Of a DNA stretch of 64,000 nucleotides, positions 16,587 to 24,804 are shown piece after piece. Numbering within the stretch: the first letter of the stretch is position 1; each line of letters opens with the position of its first letter. The notes beneath the pieces are model-generated. The model worked only from the letters and a program-made list of their open reading frames with translations, ran no database searches and was not told the DNA's origin. Where the stretch lies: assembly GCF_024198175.1 (NCBI RefSeq), contig NZ_JAJVKV010000004.1:806001-870000 (forward strand), read 5' to 3'. The stretch is from Pyxidicoccus xibeiensis. GTDB taxonomy: Bacteria > Myxococcota > Myxococcia > Myxococcales > Myxococcaceae. The position numbers and the translations under genes were made by a program.

Positions 16587-16991
16587 TCAGGCGCCCGCGA
16601 GCTTCGCGGCCGGCTGCGCCTCGGCGCTGGCCGCGGAGACGCGGTGCCAGAGCTGGTGCGAGGTAATCATCAGCGCCAGCACGATGACGGGGTTGACCGA
16701 GGCCATCAGCGGGTCCCCCATGACGGTGTGGGACACCGCCGCGGCAATCAGGTCGATGACGAAGCCGGCATAGGCCCACTCACGCAGGAAGCGCGGCACC
16801 GGGGCCCACAGGGCCACCACGCCCAGCAGCTTCGCGACACCCAGCATGATGCGGAAGTAGTCCGGGTAGCCCAGGTGCTGGAACGCCGCCACCATGCCGG
16901 GCGCCCCCTTGAGGTACATGATGGCCGAGCCGGTCATCGACAGGGACACCAGCCCCGTCACCACCCAATAGGCAATCTTCTGCTTCGACAT
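16587..16991 (-). CDS. DoxX-like family membrane protein
   Basis: 134 residues from ATG at 16991. It has four predicted transmembrane helices: YWVVTGLVSLSMTGSAIMY, FRIMLGVAKLLGVVALWAP, WAYAGFVIDLIAAAVSHTV and VNPVIVLALMITSHQLW. Size, helix count and the FQHLGYPDYFRIMLGVAKLLG segment match DoxX-like proteins, small quinone/redox-associated inner-membrane proteins. It lies 109 bp downstream of the Rrf2 gene on the same strand, which suggests control by that regulator. Confidence 0.8.
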   Translation of the reverse strand: MSKQKIAYWVVTGLVSLSMTGSAIMYLKGAPGMVAAFQHLGYPDYFRIMLGVAKLLGVVALWAPVPRFLREWAYAGFVIDLIAAAVSHTVMGDPLMASVNPVIVLALMITSHQLWHRVSAASAEAQPAAKLAGA

Positions 16992-17100
16992 GTGGGTCCT
17001 GCCTCCGTGCGCTGCGTGGGCCGCGAGGGCAGCCCCCCTGGATAACGTTAGGGGTTGCGAATCCACGCACGCAAACGGGGTGAGGCTGACCCGCCCGGGC

Positions 17101-17565
17101 TCAGGCGCTGGAGGCGCGGCGGCGGGCCGGCTTGCGCCGTGCACGTGCGCCCACTTCACGGGACAGCTTCGCCACGGTGGTGGCAGCCAGGCTCTCCTTG
17201 AAGGCCGTCTCCGCGCGGGCCACCACGACCTCCAGGTAGTCCGCCACCAGCGGGGCGATTTCACACTCCTGGCTGGGGCCGGAGGGGTAGCGACCGAGCA
17301 GCTCCTCGCACTCCTCCACGGCCTCGTAGACATCGCGGAGGGTGATTTCGTCCGCCGCGCGCGCCAGGGAGACACCGCCCCCCACGCCGCGCTTCGTCTC
17401 CACCAGTCCCGCCTGCGCCAGGTCTCGCAACAGCCGCCGCACCACGACGGCGTTGGTCTGGATGCTGCCGGCCATCTCCTCGGACGTCAGTGGGCCACGC
17501 GCCTCGCGCTCCGCACACGCCAGCATTCCCAACATGTGTGCGGCCATGGTGAAGCGGCAGTTCAC
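17101..17565 (-). CDS. Rrf2 family transcriptional regulator (no complete Fe-S Cys triad)
   Basis: 154 residues. GTG at 17565 is chosen because GGAGGTC lies directly upstream and NCRFTMAAHML is the expected Rrf2 opening. The wHTH spans residues about 5-75 (TSEEMAGSIQTNAVVVRRLL, VETKRGVGGGVSLAR). The region that holds three cluster Cys in IscR/NsrR has only two (EECEELLG and SQECEIAP), like cluster-free YwnA-type members. The C-terminus is Arg/Lys/Ala-rich (RARRKPARRR). It lies between cydB and DoxX on the same strand, so it may sense redox or oxidant state for these; that is inference. Confidence 0.85.
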   Translation of the reverse strand: MNCRFTMAAHMLGMLACAEREARGPLTSEEMAGSIQTNAVVVRRLLRDLAQAGLVETKRGVGGGVSLARAADEITLRDVYEAVEECEELLGRYPSGPSQECEIAPLVADYLEVVVARAETAFKESLAATTVAKLSREVGARARRKPARRRASSA

Positions 17566-17678
17566 GCGACCTCCAACGAAACCCACCGCTGACGTATCGC
17601 CCCGGCCTGACGCGCGCAACCCTTCCTCCGCCCGGTGCACACCGTCACCCACACTGAACGAACGCTCCGCGGCATCCG

Positions 17679-18692
17679 TCACCGTCCGCCGCCCGGCGCC
17701 GGGCCGGGGCGGAACACGCGGAACAGGAGCACGAGCGACGGCAGCACGGTGAGCGCGCCCACCACCAGCGCCACCAGCAGCATGCGCTGCGCGGTGGGGC
17801 CCGCCGCGGCGCTGCTCAGCGTGACGTCCGGCACCACCAGATAGGGATGCTGCGACGCCGCCCACCCGAGGACGATGAGCCCCGCCTGCGTGGCCGCGGC
17901 CAGCCGCGCCCAGGCGAAGCGCCGTGTCCACAACAGCGCGAAGGCCACCGCCGCCGACACCGCCGTGCCCGCATGCAGCGCCAGCGCGTAGGGCGAGTGC
18001 AGCAACCCCTGCCACACCCGGGGCGCGCCCTGCCGCGCCATCAGCAGGACGGCGACGGCCGCGACGAAGACGGCCACGCCCGCGCCCAGGGCCCGCCGCC
18101 GGAAGTCGTCGCGCAGCTCGGGCGTGGGGGCCTCGTGCGTGAGGTACACCGCCGCCAGGAAGGCGAAGAGGCACAGCGCCAGCACGCCCACCACCCACGA
18201 GAAGGGCGTCAGCCACGACGCGAAGAAGCCGCTCACCACCGCGCGGCCCTCCACGCGGATGGTGCCGCCCACCACCGCGCCCACGCACATGCCCAGCAGC
18301 AGCGGCGCGATGACGCTGGCCACGCTGAAGACGAGCCCCCACTGCCGCTGCACCGCGTCCCCACGCGTGTCGTACGTGCGGAAGGTGAAGGCCGCGCCCC
18401 GGAAGACGATGCCCAGCAGCAGCAGCGTCAGCGGCACGTGCAGCGCCACGCTCAGCACCGCGAAGGCGCGCGGGAAGCCGGCGAACAGCAGCACCACGCC
18501 GACGATGAGCCAGATGTGATTCACCTCCCACACCGGGCCCAGTGCGTGGGCGATGAGCGCGCGCTGCTCCTTCTTGCGCGGGCCCGAGGCCAGCAAGTCC
18601 CACACGCCGCCGCCGAAGTCCGCCCCACCGAAGAGGGCGTAGAGGACGAACGTCCCCGCCACCGCGAAGCCCAGCAGCGCCTCAGTGGCCAT
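17679..18692 (-). CDS. cydB: Cytochrome d ubiquinol oxidase subunit II
   Basis: 337 residues. ATG at 18692 is preferred over GTG at 18701 because GGAGGTG is placed 6 bases before it and contains that GTG. It is a polytopic membrane protein with the subunit II opening FVLYALFGGADFGGGVWDLL, then WEVNHIWLIVGVVLLFAGFPRAF and an Asn/Arg-poor end. It overlaps the end of cydA by 11 bp, so the two are translationally coupled. With CydA it forms a bd-type quinol oxidase that reduces O2 to water without proton pumping. Confidence 0.93.
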   Translation of the reverse strand: MATEALLGFAVAGTFVLYALFGGADFGGGVWDLLASGPRKKEQRALIAHALGPVWEVNHIWLIVGVVLLFAGFPRAFAVLSVALHVPLTLLLLGIVFRGAAFTFRTYDTRGDAVQRQWGLVFSVASVIAPLLLGMCVGAVVGGTIRVEGRAVVSGFFASWLTPFSWVVGVLALCLFAFLAAVYLTHEAPTPELRDDFRRRALGAGVAVFVAAVAVLLMARQGAPRVWQGLLHSPYALALHAGTAVSAAVAFALLWTRRFAWARLAAATQAGLIVLGWAASQHPYLVVPDVTLSSAAAGPTAQRMLLVALVVGALTVLPSLVLLFRVFRPGPAPGGGR

Positions 18693-19977
18693 GGGCGTCA
18701 CCTCCGTGCCGGCCCGGCAGCGTGCCCGCCACCTGCCGCACCAGCAGGAACACCACCGTCACCCCGAGGAAGAGGTACACGGCGGTGAAGGTCCAGAAGG
18801 GCGCCGCCAGGTGCGGCACCGGCGTCACCGCCTCCGCCGTGCGCATCACCCCGCGGATGATCCACGGCTGCCGGCCCCACTCGGTGACGAGCCACCCCGC
18901 CTCCAGCGCCACCACCCCGAGCGGCCCCGCCACCAGCCATGCCCACGTCAGCTTCCGCCCCTGGGGCCACGCCTTCTTCCGCCACCGGTACCCCAGCGTC
19001 ACCAGCGCGAGCAGGGCCATGGCGCTGCCCGTGCCCACCATTACCTGGAAGGCCACGTGCACCTTGGCCACCGGCGGCCACTCGTCGCGCGGGAACTCGT
19101 TGAGCCCGCGCACCTCCGCGTCCGGGTCGGCGAAGGCGAGGATGGACAGCCCGTTGGGGATCTCCACGGGGCCCATCCGGATGGGCGCGCCGCGCTCTGT
19201 CTCGAAGTGGCTCTCCATGGCGGCCAGCTTCACCGGCTGCTCGCGCGCGACGTGCTTGGCGGACAGGTCCCCCACCAGCGGCTGCAGCAGCGCGGTGACA
19301 CATGCCAGCGGCAGCGCCACGGACAGCGCCTTGCGGTGGAAGGCCGCGCCCGGGTGGCGCAGCAGCACGAAGGCGTGGATGCCCGCCATGGCGAAGGCGC
19401 TCGCCTGGTAGCAGGAGAGCAGCACGTGCGCCGTCTGGTACTGCCAGCCCGGGCTGAACATCGCCACCAGCGGCTGCACGTCCACCGGCCCCGAGGGCGT
19501 GGGCGTGAAGCCCGACGGGTGGTTCATGAAGACGTTGACCAGCGTGACGAAGAAGGCGCTGGCCGCGCCGCTCACCGCCACCATGACGCCGGAGAACAGG
19601 TGCAGGTTGGGCGACACCCGCTCCCGCCCGTACAGGTAGATGCCCAGGAAGATGGCCTCGGTGAAGAAGGCCACGCCCTCGAGGCTGAAGGGCAGGCCAA
19701 TCACTTCACCGTACTGCCCCATGAACTCCGGCCACAGCAGGCCCAGCTCGAAGGACAGCACCGTGCCGCTCACCGCGCCCACCGCGAAGAGGATGGCCGT
19801 CCCCTTCGCCAGCTTCTGGCTCAACAGCCGGTAGTCCGCATCCCCCGTGCGCCGCGCCTTCCAGTCGCTCAGCACCATCAGGACCGGCAGCGCCACCCCC
19901 GCCGCCGCGAAGACGATGTGGAACGCGAGCGACATGCCCATCTGGGCACGTGCATAGAGCAGGTCCGTCATGACCAT
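18682..19977 (-). CDS. cydA: Cytochrome bd ubiquinol oxidase subunit I (short Q-loop type)
   Basis: 431 residues from ATG at 19977 (a second ATG is at 19971). It has about nine helices, with the haem-ligand His in MSLAFHIVFAAAG near residue 19 and a second in the SAFAMAGIHAFVLLR region, plus the quinol-loop landmarks PVKLAAMESHFET. The Q-loop between these and the following helix is short and the whole protein is much shorter than E. coli CydA (522), as in the cyanide-insensitive CioA-type branch. Probable function: microaerobic respiration and resistance to NO, cyanide or sulfide. Only 30 bp separate it from the upstream DUF3618-like gene. Confidence 0.92.
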   Translation of the reverse strand: MVMTDLLYARAQMGMSLAFHIVFAAAGVALPVLMVLSDWKARRTGDADYRLLSQKLAKGTAILFAVGAVSGTVLSFELGLLWPEFMGQYGEVIGLPFSLEGVAFFTEAIFLGIYLYGRERVSPNLHLFSGVMVAVSGAASAFFVTLVNVFMNHPSGFTPTPSGPVDVQPLVAMFSPGWQYQTAHVLLSCYQASAFAMAGIHAFVLLRHPGAAFHRKALSVALPLACVTALLQPLVGDLSAKHVAREQPVKLAAMESHFETERGAPIRMGPVEIPNGLSILAFADPDAEVRGLNEFPRDEWPPVAKVHVAFQVMVGTGSAMALLALVTLGYRWRKKAWPQGRKLTWAWLVAGPLGVVALEAGWLVTEWGRQPWIIRGVMRTAEAVTPVPHLAAPFWTFTAVYLFLGVTVVFLLVRQVAGTLPGRHGGDAHGH

Positions 19978-20007
19978 CAGCCTGCTTTATGCACGACTTT
20001 GTCGCAA

Positions 20008-20526
20008 TTACTTATTCTGCTGCATGCCTCCAGCGGCGTTGGCCTTCTGGCCCGCGGGCACCAGCGCCTTCACGGAGTTCTGGGCAATGCGGGTGGCCAT
20101 GGTGGTGGCGAAGATGAGGACGAGCTTGCGTCCCAGCTCCACACCGAGCGGGCGCTCCTTCGCGGAGTAGGCCACGCTGTCCGGGTGCTCCCAGGCGCGC
20201 TTCAGGGCCTGGCGGCGCTTGCGGCGCAGCACCTCGTCGTGGTGACGGGAGCGGTAGATGCCGTACGCGATGCCCGCGCCCACCGCCACCATCGCCACGG
20301 CGCCGATGGCCAGCAGCCCTTCGCGATGCTGGTGCGCCTGGTAGCGGACACTGAGCAGGCGCTCGCGACGCCGCTCCAGCTCCTCGAGGGTGAGCATCAG
20401 CTCGTCGCGGATGCGGTCCGCCGTCTGCTCCACCTGTTTCCGGTCATCCATGCCCCGGGTGATGTGGTGCTCGGAGTGCCGTTCGATTTCCACGGGCTCC
20501 TTCCCGTCGCGGCCGTTGCCGTTCAT
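20008..20526 (-). CDS. DUF3618-like single-span membrane protein
   Basis: 172 residues from ATG at 20526, which overlaps the stop of the holin-like gene as ATGA. The segment RIRDELMLTLEELERRRERL resembles the DUF3618 motif, followed by one hydrophobic helix (GLLAIGAVAMVAVGAGIAYG) and a Lys/Arg-rich region. These proteins usually occur next to phage-holin-superfamily (DUF1469-like) and YtxH-like genes in stress-linked operons, as here. The exact role is unknown; a function in envelope stress or membrane organisation is inference. Confidence 0.65.
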   Translation of the reverse strand: MNGNGRDGKEPVEIERHSEHHITRGMDDRKQVEQTADRIRDELMLTLEELERRRERLLSVRYQAHQHREGLLAIGAVAMVAVGAGIAYGIYRSRHHDEVLRRKRRQALKRAWEHPDSVAYSAKERPLGVELGRKLVLIFATTMATRIAQNSVKALVPAGQKANAAGGMQQNK

Positions 20527-20927
20527 TGCAGCGTCTCCCGCGTGAGCTGGTAGTCCATCTTCAGCCGCTCCTGCGTGTGCGGCAGCGGCTTCTTGGGCAC
20601 CCGCTTGATGCCCAGGAACAGCATCAGGCCGGAGATGAGCAGCAGCGCCACGCCCACCAGCAGCACGCCCAGGGCCTCGCCCAGCGGCAGCGCCAGTCCC
20701 AGCGCCACGAAGAGGCAGGGCAGCGCGGCGAGCAGCAGCACGGCGCCGGCGCCGATGAGGATGCCGGCCGTCTTCGCGGCCTTCAGCTCGTCCCGGAGCT
20801 CCTTCTTGGCGTGCAGCAACTCCGCTCGTACGAGCAGGCGAGACTCCGCCAGGGCATGCCTGATGAGCTCCGCCGTGGAGAGCGTCTCCAGTTGACTCCG
20901 CTCCAGGCGTTCCGATTCGAGGTCCAC
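20523..20927 (-). CDS. Phage holin family (DUF1469-like) membrane protein
   Basis: 134 residues from GTG at 20927, chosen because GGGAGG stands 8 bases upstream and homologue-like sequence starts there (VDLESERLERSQ); ATG at 20993 would add 22 Arg-rich residues. The layout is a charged helical N-terminus (LAESRLLVRAELLHAKKELRDEL), then two hydrophobic helices in a hairpin (AGILIGAGAVLLLAALPCLF; LGVLLVGVALLLISGLMLFL) and a short basic tail. That is the usual form of this holin-superfamily group, whose members are not phage lysis proteins. It is coupled to the downstream gene by a 4-bp overlap. Confidence 0.75.
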   Translation of the reverse strand: MDLESERLERSQLETLSTAELIRHALAESRLLVRAELLHAKKELRDELKAAKTAGILIGAGAVLLLAALPCLFVALGLALPLGEALGVLLVGVALLLISGLMLFLGIKRVPKKPLPHTQERLKMDYQLTRETLQ

Positions 20928-21086
20928 GACGTGCGCCTCCCGCTGATGACTTCGCGGGGCCTTCGTGCGCTCGCATGCCTGCCTGGCACGCATACGGCCC
21001 CGCTCCTTCGCACAAGGTGGGCAGGAGGCTCCTTCCAGAGAAGTCCCGGGCCGTGGAGGGGGTACGCCCGCCTGCCTGCCCTGCGC

Positions 21087-22115
21087 TCAGCGGCGGCGTT
21101 GATGCGCGATGGCGGTGGCCAGCGTCTCTCGGACCTGTCGGGCGCGGAAGAGCCGGTCCGCGGTGTCCACCAGGTTGTCCCCGTACAGCACGTTCTTGCG
21201 CAGGCGGGCCGGAATGACGCGCGTGCCCAGGTGAGCACCGATGAGGGCCCCGGTGAGCGCGGCCGCCACGTCCGCCTCGCCGCCGCAGCGCAGCGTGAGG
21301 GCCACCGCCTCGCGGAAGTCGTGCGGCACCTTGAGCGCGGCGTACAGCGAGGTGAGCAGCACCGGCACCACGTGCGGCGGCAGCCCGTCCACGCCCTTCA
21401 GCTCGCTGGGGGGCACGCCCACCTTGCGCAGCTGCGACAGCGCGCGCGAGGTGTCCCAGGTGAGCAGCCGCGGCAGGTGACGGACCTCTTCGGCCAGGCC
21501 CTTGTCGTGCACCGCCGCCGCCTGTGCCAGCTCCTCGCAGAAGGCCGCCGGCGTCAGCGCCTCCTCCTCCATGCCCAGCGCCGCCGCCTGCGCGAAGGCG
21601 GCCGCGGCCGCGGAGCAGACCGGGTCCTTGTGGGTGATGATGGTGAGGACGCCCGCGTCATGCGGCAGGCGCGCGCGGCGGCCGCTCTCCAGGAGCCCCA
21701 CCACCAGCGCGCGGCTGAGCACCGACGGGCACTTCGTGCCGAGCGACGCGCCCGCGCTCATCCACGGCGTGCCACCCGCCAGCCGCTGCAGCGCGTCCGC
21801 CAGGCTGCGGGGCGGCTGGAGGATGATGCCCTCCTGCCACAGCCACGCCAGGTGCGCCGCCGCGCTGCGCCCGTCCACCTTGCCCTCGCGGATGACGCTC
21901 TCCGCCGCGGCGAGCAGGAGCTGCGTGTCGTCGCTGAACTGGCCCTTCGCGAACTTGCCCCGGGGCCTCGGCGCGAAGTCCTCCGCCAGGCCGGGCAGCC
22001 GCGCGAGACTCGCCGGTGGGATGCCGCGCAGCGGGAAGCCGAGCGCATCACCGATGGCGAGCCCCACGAACGCCGCATGGAACCTGTCCTGGCGCTCGGC
22101 GGGAGTCAGCGGCAT
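21087..22115 (-). CDS. ADP-ribosylglycohydrolase family protein
   Basis: 342 residues. The DraG-type metal ligands are visible: GDALGFP in helix 1, FSDDTQLLLAAAE (the SDDTxL motif, about residues 60-73), THKDPVCSAA, and C-terminal GGEADVAAALTGALIGAHLG in place of the usual GGDTDT. The Glu for Asp and Ala for Thr changes in that last motif may alter metal binding. The family removes ADP-ribose from proteins or small molecules in the cytoplasm. It stands alone, with a 393-bp non-coding region upstream. Confidence 0.87.
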   Translation of the reverse strand: MPLTPAERQDRFHAAFVGLAIGDALGFPLRGIPPASLARLPGLAEDFAPRPRGKFAKGQFSDDTQLLLAAAESVIREGKVDGRSAAAHLAWLWQEGIILQPPRSLADALQRLAGGTPWMSAGASLGTKCPSVLSRALVVGLLESGRRARLPHDAGVLTIITHKDPVCSAAAAAFAQAAALGMEEEALTPAAFCEELAQAAAVHDKGLAEEVRHLPRLLTWDTSRALSQLRKVGVPPSELKGVDGLPPHVVPVLLTSLYAALKVPHDFREAVALTLRCGGEADVAAALTGALIGAHLGTRVIPARLRKNVLYGDNLVDTADRLFRARQVRETLATAIAHQRRR

Positions 22116-22508
22116 GGGGTCGTGGAGATTAACCGAGGCTCAGGCCTGGACGGCCAGGGAGAAGCGCATGAAACGCGCGCGGGCGAGGATGGGAAGTGTC
22201 GCGCCGGGCCTTGACGAGCGCTCAGCAGGTGAGGTGGTGCGCCGCGAGCGCGGCCGTCCTTCCCCATACACCAACTGGCGCGCCGTCATCACCGTCCACC
22301 CTCCATGCCCTCGCCACCGACCTGAATGCGTGCGCGGGCGGGCTGACTACCGCAACCTGCACATGCGCGGCAAGCCTCAGCCCATGCACGCATGCGCGCA
22401 CCTGCACACGTGTCCAACTCCTGAAGCTTCAGGCGCGGTGCGCATGGCGCACGAGGGACGCACAGGTGGCAGCGGCGCGCGAATGTCGGCACACGGCGCG
22501 CCGCGCCG
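22116..22508. other. 393-bp stretch without a supported gene
   Basis: Lies between the ADP-ribosylglycohydrolase start and the end of the NO-detoxification operon. The sequence is G/C-rich with many GCGCATG-like words. The only clear feature is a 14-bp perfect palindrome CCTGAAGCTTCAGG at 22420-22433. No RNA gene or promoter is evident. Confidence 0.5.
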
Positions 22509-22769
22509 TCACGATTCGTCGCGTCCGAGGTTGACGACGGCCTGCAATCGCGCCACCACCGCCTGGGCGCCCTGGTGCAGGTGCGTGCCGTCCCAGAGCG
22601 CGGGCGTCGTCTTGCCGCCCAGGCTGAGCCAGTCGTCCTCCGCCTCGGGGAACGCCACGTTGCGGAAGCTCACGCGGTCCTCCAGCGAGTGGTCGACGAT
22701 GAAGCGCCGCGCCTCGGCGGAGGGCGGGTCTGAAATCAGGTGGAACAGCTCGAGGTGGATGGAGGTCAT
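22509..22769 (-). CDS. Small thioredoxin-fold-like protein without active-site cysteines
   Basis: 86 residues from ATG at 22769, overlapping the Rrf2 stop as ATGA. The alternation of strands and helices (HLELFHLISDPPSAEARRFI, VSFRNVAFPEAEDDWLSLGG, KTTPALWDGTHLHQGAQAVV) resembles glutaredoxin/thioredoxin-like small proteins, including a TTPAL segment where the cis-Pro loop would be. The CxxC position reads SDPP, so no thiol chemistry is expected. As the last gene of the operon it may act as a protein partner of the globin or reductase; that is inference. Confidence 0.6.
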   Translation of the reverse strand: MTSIHLELFHLISDPPSAEARRFIVDHSLEDRVSFRNVAFPEAEDDWLSLGGKTTPALWDGTHLHQGAQAVVARLQAVVNLGRDES

Positions 22770-23212
22770 GACGCCCGGGCCGGAAGGAAGAAGTTCGCCA
22801 GGTCGGGCCGCGAGCGGCCCACCAGGTCCGCCAGTGTGTACCGGTCCAGCACCGCGAGGAAGGCCTCCCGCGCCTCGGCCAGCACGCCCTTGAGGCCGCA
22901 GGCGGGTGTAATGGGACACGCGTTGCGCTCGCGGTCGAAGCACTCCACCAGGTGGAAGTCCGGCTCGGCCGCGCGCAGCACCTTGCCGACGTTGATGTCC
23001 TTCGGCTCGCACGCCAGCGTCACGCCCCCCGAGCGCCCCGCCCGCGCATCCACGACCCCCTGCCCCGCCAGCGTCTGCACCACGCGCACCAGGTGGTGCT
23101 TGGAGATGCCGTAGGCGTCCGCCATCTCCTGCGTGGAGCTGGGCCGTCCGGGCCGGGTGGCCAGGTAGAGCAGGACGCGCAGCGAGTAGTCGGCGTGGAG
23201 GGTGAGGTGCAC
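22766..23212 (-). CDS. NsrR-like Rrf2 family repressor with Fe-S cysteines
   Basis: 148 residues. Opens with HLTLHADYSLRVLLYLATRP, the Rrf2 signature, with wHTH to about residue 75 (ISKHHLVRVVQTLAGQGVVD, AGRSGGVTLA). Three Cys at 91, 99 and 105 (ECFDRERNACPITPACGLKGVL region) match the [2Fe-2S]/[4Fe-4S] site of NsrR, with C-x7-C-x5-C spacing instead of C-x4-C-x5-C. Known NsrR proteins repress NO-stress genes and are released when NO attacks the cluster. The gene lies inside the operon it presumably regulates (NsrR-like box at 24665-24683). The symbol is left empty because the ortholog assignment is inferred. Confidence 0.85.
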   Translation of the reverse strand: MHLTLHADYSLRVLLYLATRPGRPSSTQEMADAYGISKHHLVRVVQTLAGQGVVDARAGRSGGVTLACEPKDINVGKVLRAAEPDFHLVECFDRERNACPITPACGLKGVLAEAREAFLAVLDRYTLADLVGRSRPDLANFFLPARAS

Positions 23213-23214
23213 GG

Positions 23215-24213
23215 TCAGCGGACTCCAGCGGCGCGGGGGACTTCCGCCTGGGGGACGCTCGGCAGGAAGGCATCCGCGTGGAGGTCCTTCAGGGAGAGCC
23301 CGGACAGGAACAGCTTCTTGCGCAGGGATAGCACCAATTGCGCATCGCCGCAGAGCCAGGCCCGCCAGCCCACCGGCTTGGGGACTTCGGCGCGGATGAG
23401 CGCATCGAGCGGCCCGTCCGCCACGTCCCGGCTGCCGCCCGACAGCACGCCCGGGCGGTAACTGAGCTGCGGATGGCGCGCGGCCAGGGAGCGCAGCTCG
23501 TCCATCAGGTAGAGCCCCTCGGGCGTGCGCGCCCCGTGGAAGAGCCAGATGGGGCCGGTGTGGCCGGACTCCAGCGCGTCACGGACGATGCCGTACAGCG
23601 GCGCCAGCCCCGTGCCCGTGCCCGCCAGCAGCAGCGGCTGCTCCGGGCGGCCGGGGACGTAGAAGCAGCTGCCCGCCGGGCCCTGGACGAATACCGTATC
23701 GCCGACGCGGGCACCGCCCGACAGCCAGCCGCTCATCGCCCCACCGGGGAGCAGGCGCACGTGCAGCTCCAGCTCGTCCTCGCGAGGCAGGCTCGCCAGG
23801 GAGTAGCTGCGCGCCAGCCCGTCCTGGCGCACGAGCGAGACGTACTGCCCCGCGCGGTACTCCAGGGGCGCGCCGGTGGACAGCCGCACGCGCAGCACGC
23901 TCGCGGACAGCGGCACCAGCGACGTGATTCGCGCCGGCACCCGCAGCGCCTCCGCGCCCGCCACCTCCAGCTCCGTGCCCTGGGCCGGCCGGCACGTGCA
24001 CGCGAGGAAGTAGCCCTGCGCCACCAGCGTGTCCTTCAGCCCCACGCGCGCGGCGGGCGGCACCTCGCCCTGCACCGCCTTCATCAGGCAGGACTGGCAG
24101 GCCCCCGCGCGGCAGGAGTTGGGAACGGACACGCCCTGACGCAGCAGCCCTTCGAGGACGCTCTCCTCGGGCTCCAGCGGATACCAGCTCGACTCGTGTT
24201 TCACCCTCGCCAT
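23215..24213 (-). CDS. 2Fe-2S ferredoxin / FAD-NAD(P)H reductase, globin partner
   Basis: 332 residues. The N-terminal plant-type ferredoxin domain has CRAGACQSC (Cys34, 39, 42) and a fourth Cys in the ACTC motif near residue 72. It is followed by an FAD domain with RSYSLAS and an NAD(P) domain with GTGTGLAPLYG and AWLCGDAQLV. This is the order of phenol-hydroxylase/benzoate-dioxygenase-type reductases. It sits 18 bp downstream of the truncated globin gene and 2 bp before the NsrR-like gene, so it most likely passes electrons to the globin to complete a split nitric oxide dioxygenase. The electron-transfer partner is inference. Confidence 0.88.
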   Translation of the reverse strand: MARVKHESSWYPLEPEESVLEGLLRQGVSVPNSCRAGACQSCLMKAVQGEVPPAARVGLKDTLVAQGYFLACTCRPAQGTELEVAGAEALRVPARITSLVPLSASVLRVRLSTGAPLEYRAGQYVSLVRQDGLARSYSLASLPREDELELHVRLLPGGAMSGWLSGGARVGDTVFVQGPAGSCFYVPGRPEQPLLLAGTGTGLAPLYGIVRDALESGHTGPIWLFHGARTPEGLYLMDELRSLAARHPQLSYRPGVLSGGSRDVADGPLDALIRAEVPKPVGWRAWLCGDAQLVLSLRKKLFLSGLSLKDLHADAFLPSVPQAEVPRAAGVR

Positions 24214-24231
24214 GGCGTGTCCTCCGAGCGA

Positions 24232-24618
24232 CTAGCGGTTGAGCACGTCCGCGCGAGCGCTCTCCGCGATGGCCAGCACCCTCGCCACCAGCGGCGCCGG
24301 CACGCCCAGCTCCTCCAGCGTCTCCTTCAGGTGTCCCGCCACCGCGTCGAAGTGCACGTCGTTCAGCCCGCTCTTCACCAGGTGCGCATGGCCCGCACGC
24401 ATGTCCCTGCCCGAGTAGCTGCTGGGGCCGCCCGTCACCATCGTCAGGAACGCCTTCTGCTTCGCCGCCTGGCGCTCCATGTCCACGTCCTCGAAGAAGT
24501 GGCTGATGCGGTCGTCCGACAGCACCTTCCGATAGAAGACCTCCACCGCCGCCGCCATCGCCGGCGCCCCGCCAATCTGCTCGTACACGCTCTTCACCGC
24601 GTCTGCCGTGTTGCTCAT
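24232..24618 (-). CDS. Group 1 truncated haemoglobin
   Basis: 128 residues from ATG at 24618, with AGGAG 8 bases upstream. The two-over-two globin pattern of group I: VYEQIGGAPAMAAAVEVFYR (helices A-B with the distal Tyr), DDRISHFFED, then KAFLTMVTGGPSSYSGRDMRAGHAHL with proximal His in GHAHLVKSGL. Such globins bind O2 and NO and can act as NO dioxygenases (NO + O2 to nitrate) when reduced. It is first in the operon globin-reductase-NsrR-like-thioredoxin-like, under the NsrR-like box at 24665-24683. Confidence 0.9.
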   Translation of the reverse strand: MSNTADAVKSVYEQIGGAPAMAAAVEVFYRKVLSDDRISHFFEDVDMERQAAKQKAFLTMVTGGPSSYSGRDMRAGHAHLVKSGLNDVHFDAVAGHLKETLEELGVPAPLVARVLAIAESARADVLNR

Positions 24619-24664
24619 GGTGTGTGCTCCTGCGCCCAGAGGGGGCACTCAATGATGCATGCCA

Positions 24665-24683
24665 GATGCACATTAAATGCCGC
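24665..24683 (-). promoter_or_regulatory. NsrR-like operator upstream of the truncated globin
   Basis: On the minus strand the 19 bases read GCGGCATTTAATGTGCATC. Against the known proteobacterial NsrR palindrome GATGCATTTAAAATGCATC (recalled core), 15 of 19 positions agree, including ATTTAA and TGCATC. It lies 47 bp upstream of the globin ATG. The operon contains an NsrR-like Rrf2 gene, which supports the match. Confidence 0.65.
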
Positions 24684-24804
24684 TCCCTGAACCGGAGAAG
24701 GAAGGCGTGAGCTTCCGAGCCTCCCGCAGAAGTTGCGCCCCGCCCCTGTCCGCGCGCGAAAGCTGCGCCCCAGGCCTGGTTGCTCGCACCCGCGGTCCGG
24801 CGCC

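Noticed and set aside
22420..22433. 14-bp palindrome CCTGAAGCTTCAGG as an operator
   Set aside because: It is perfect but isolated in the non-coding gap between genes, more than 300 bp upstream of the nearest start; no regulator or promoter supports a role.
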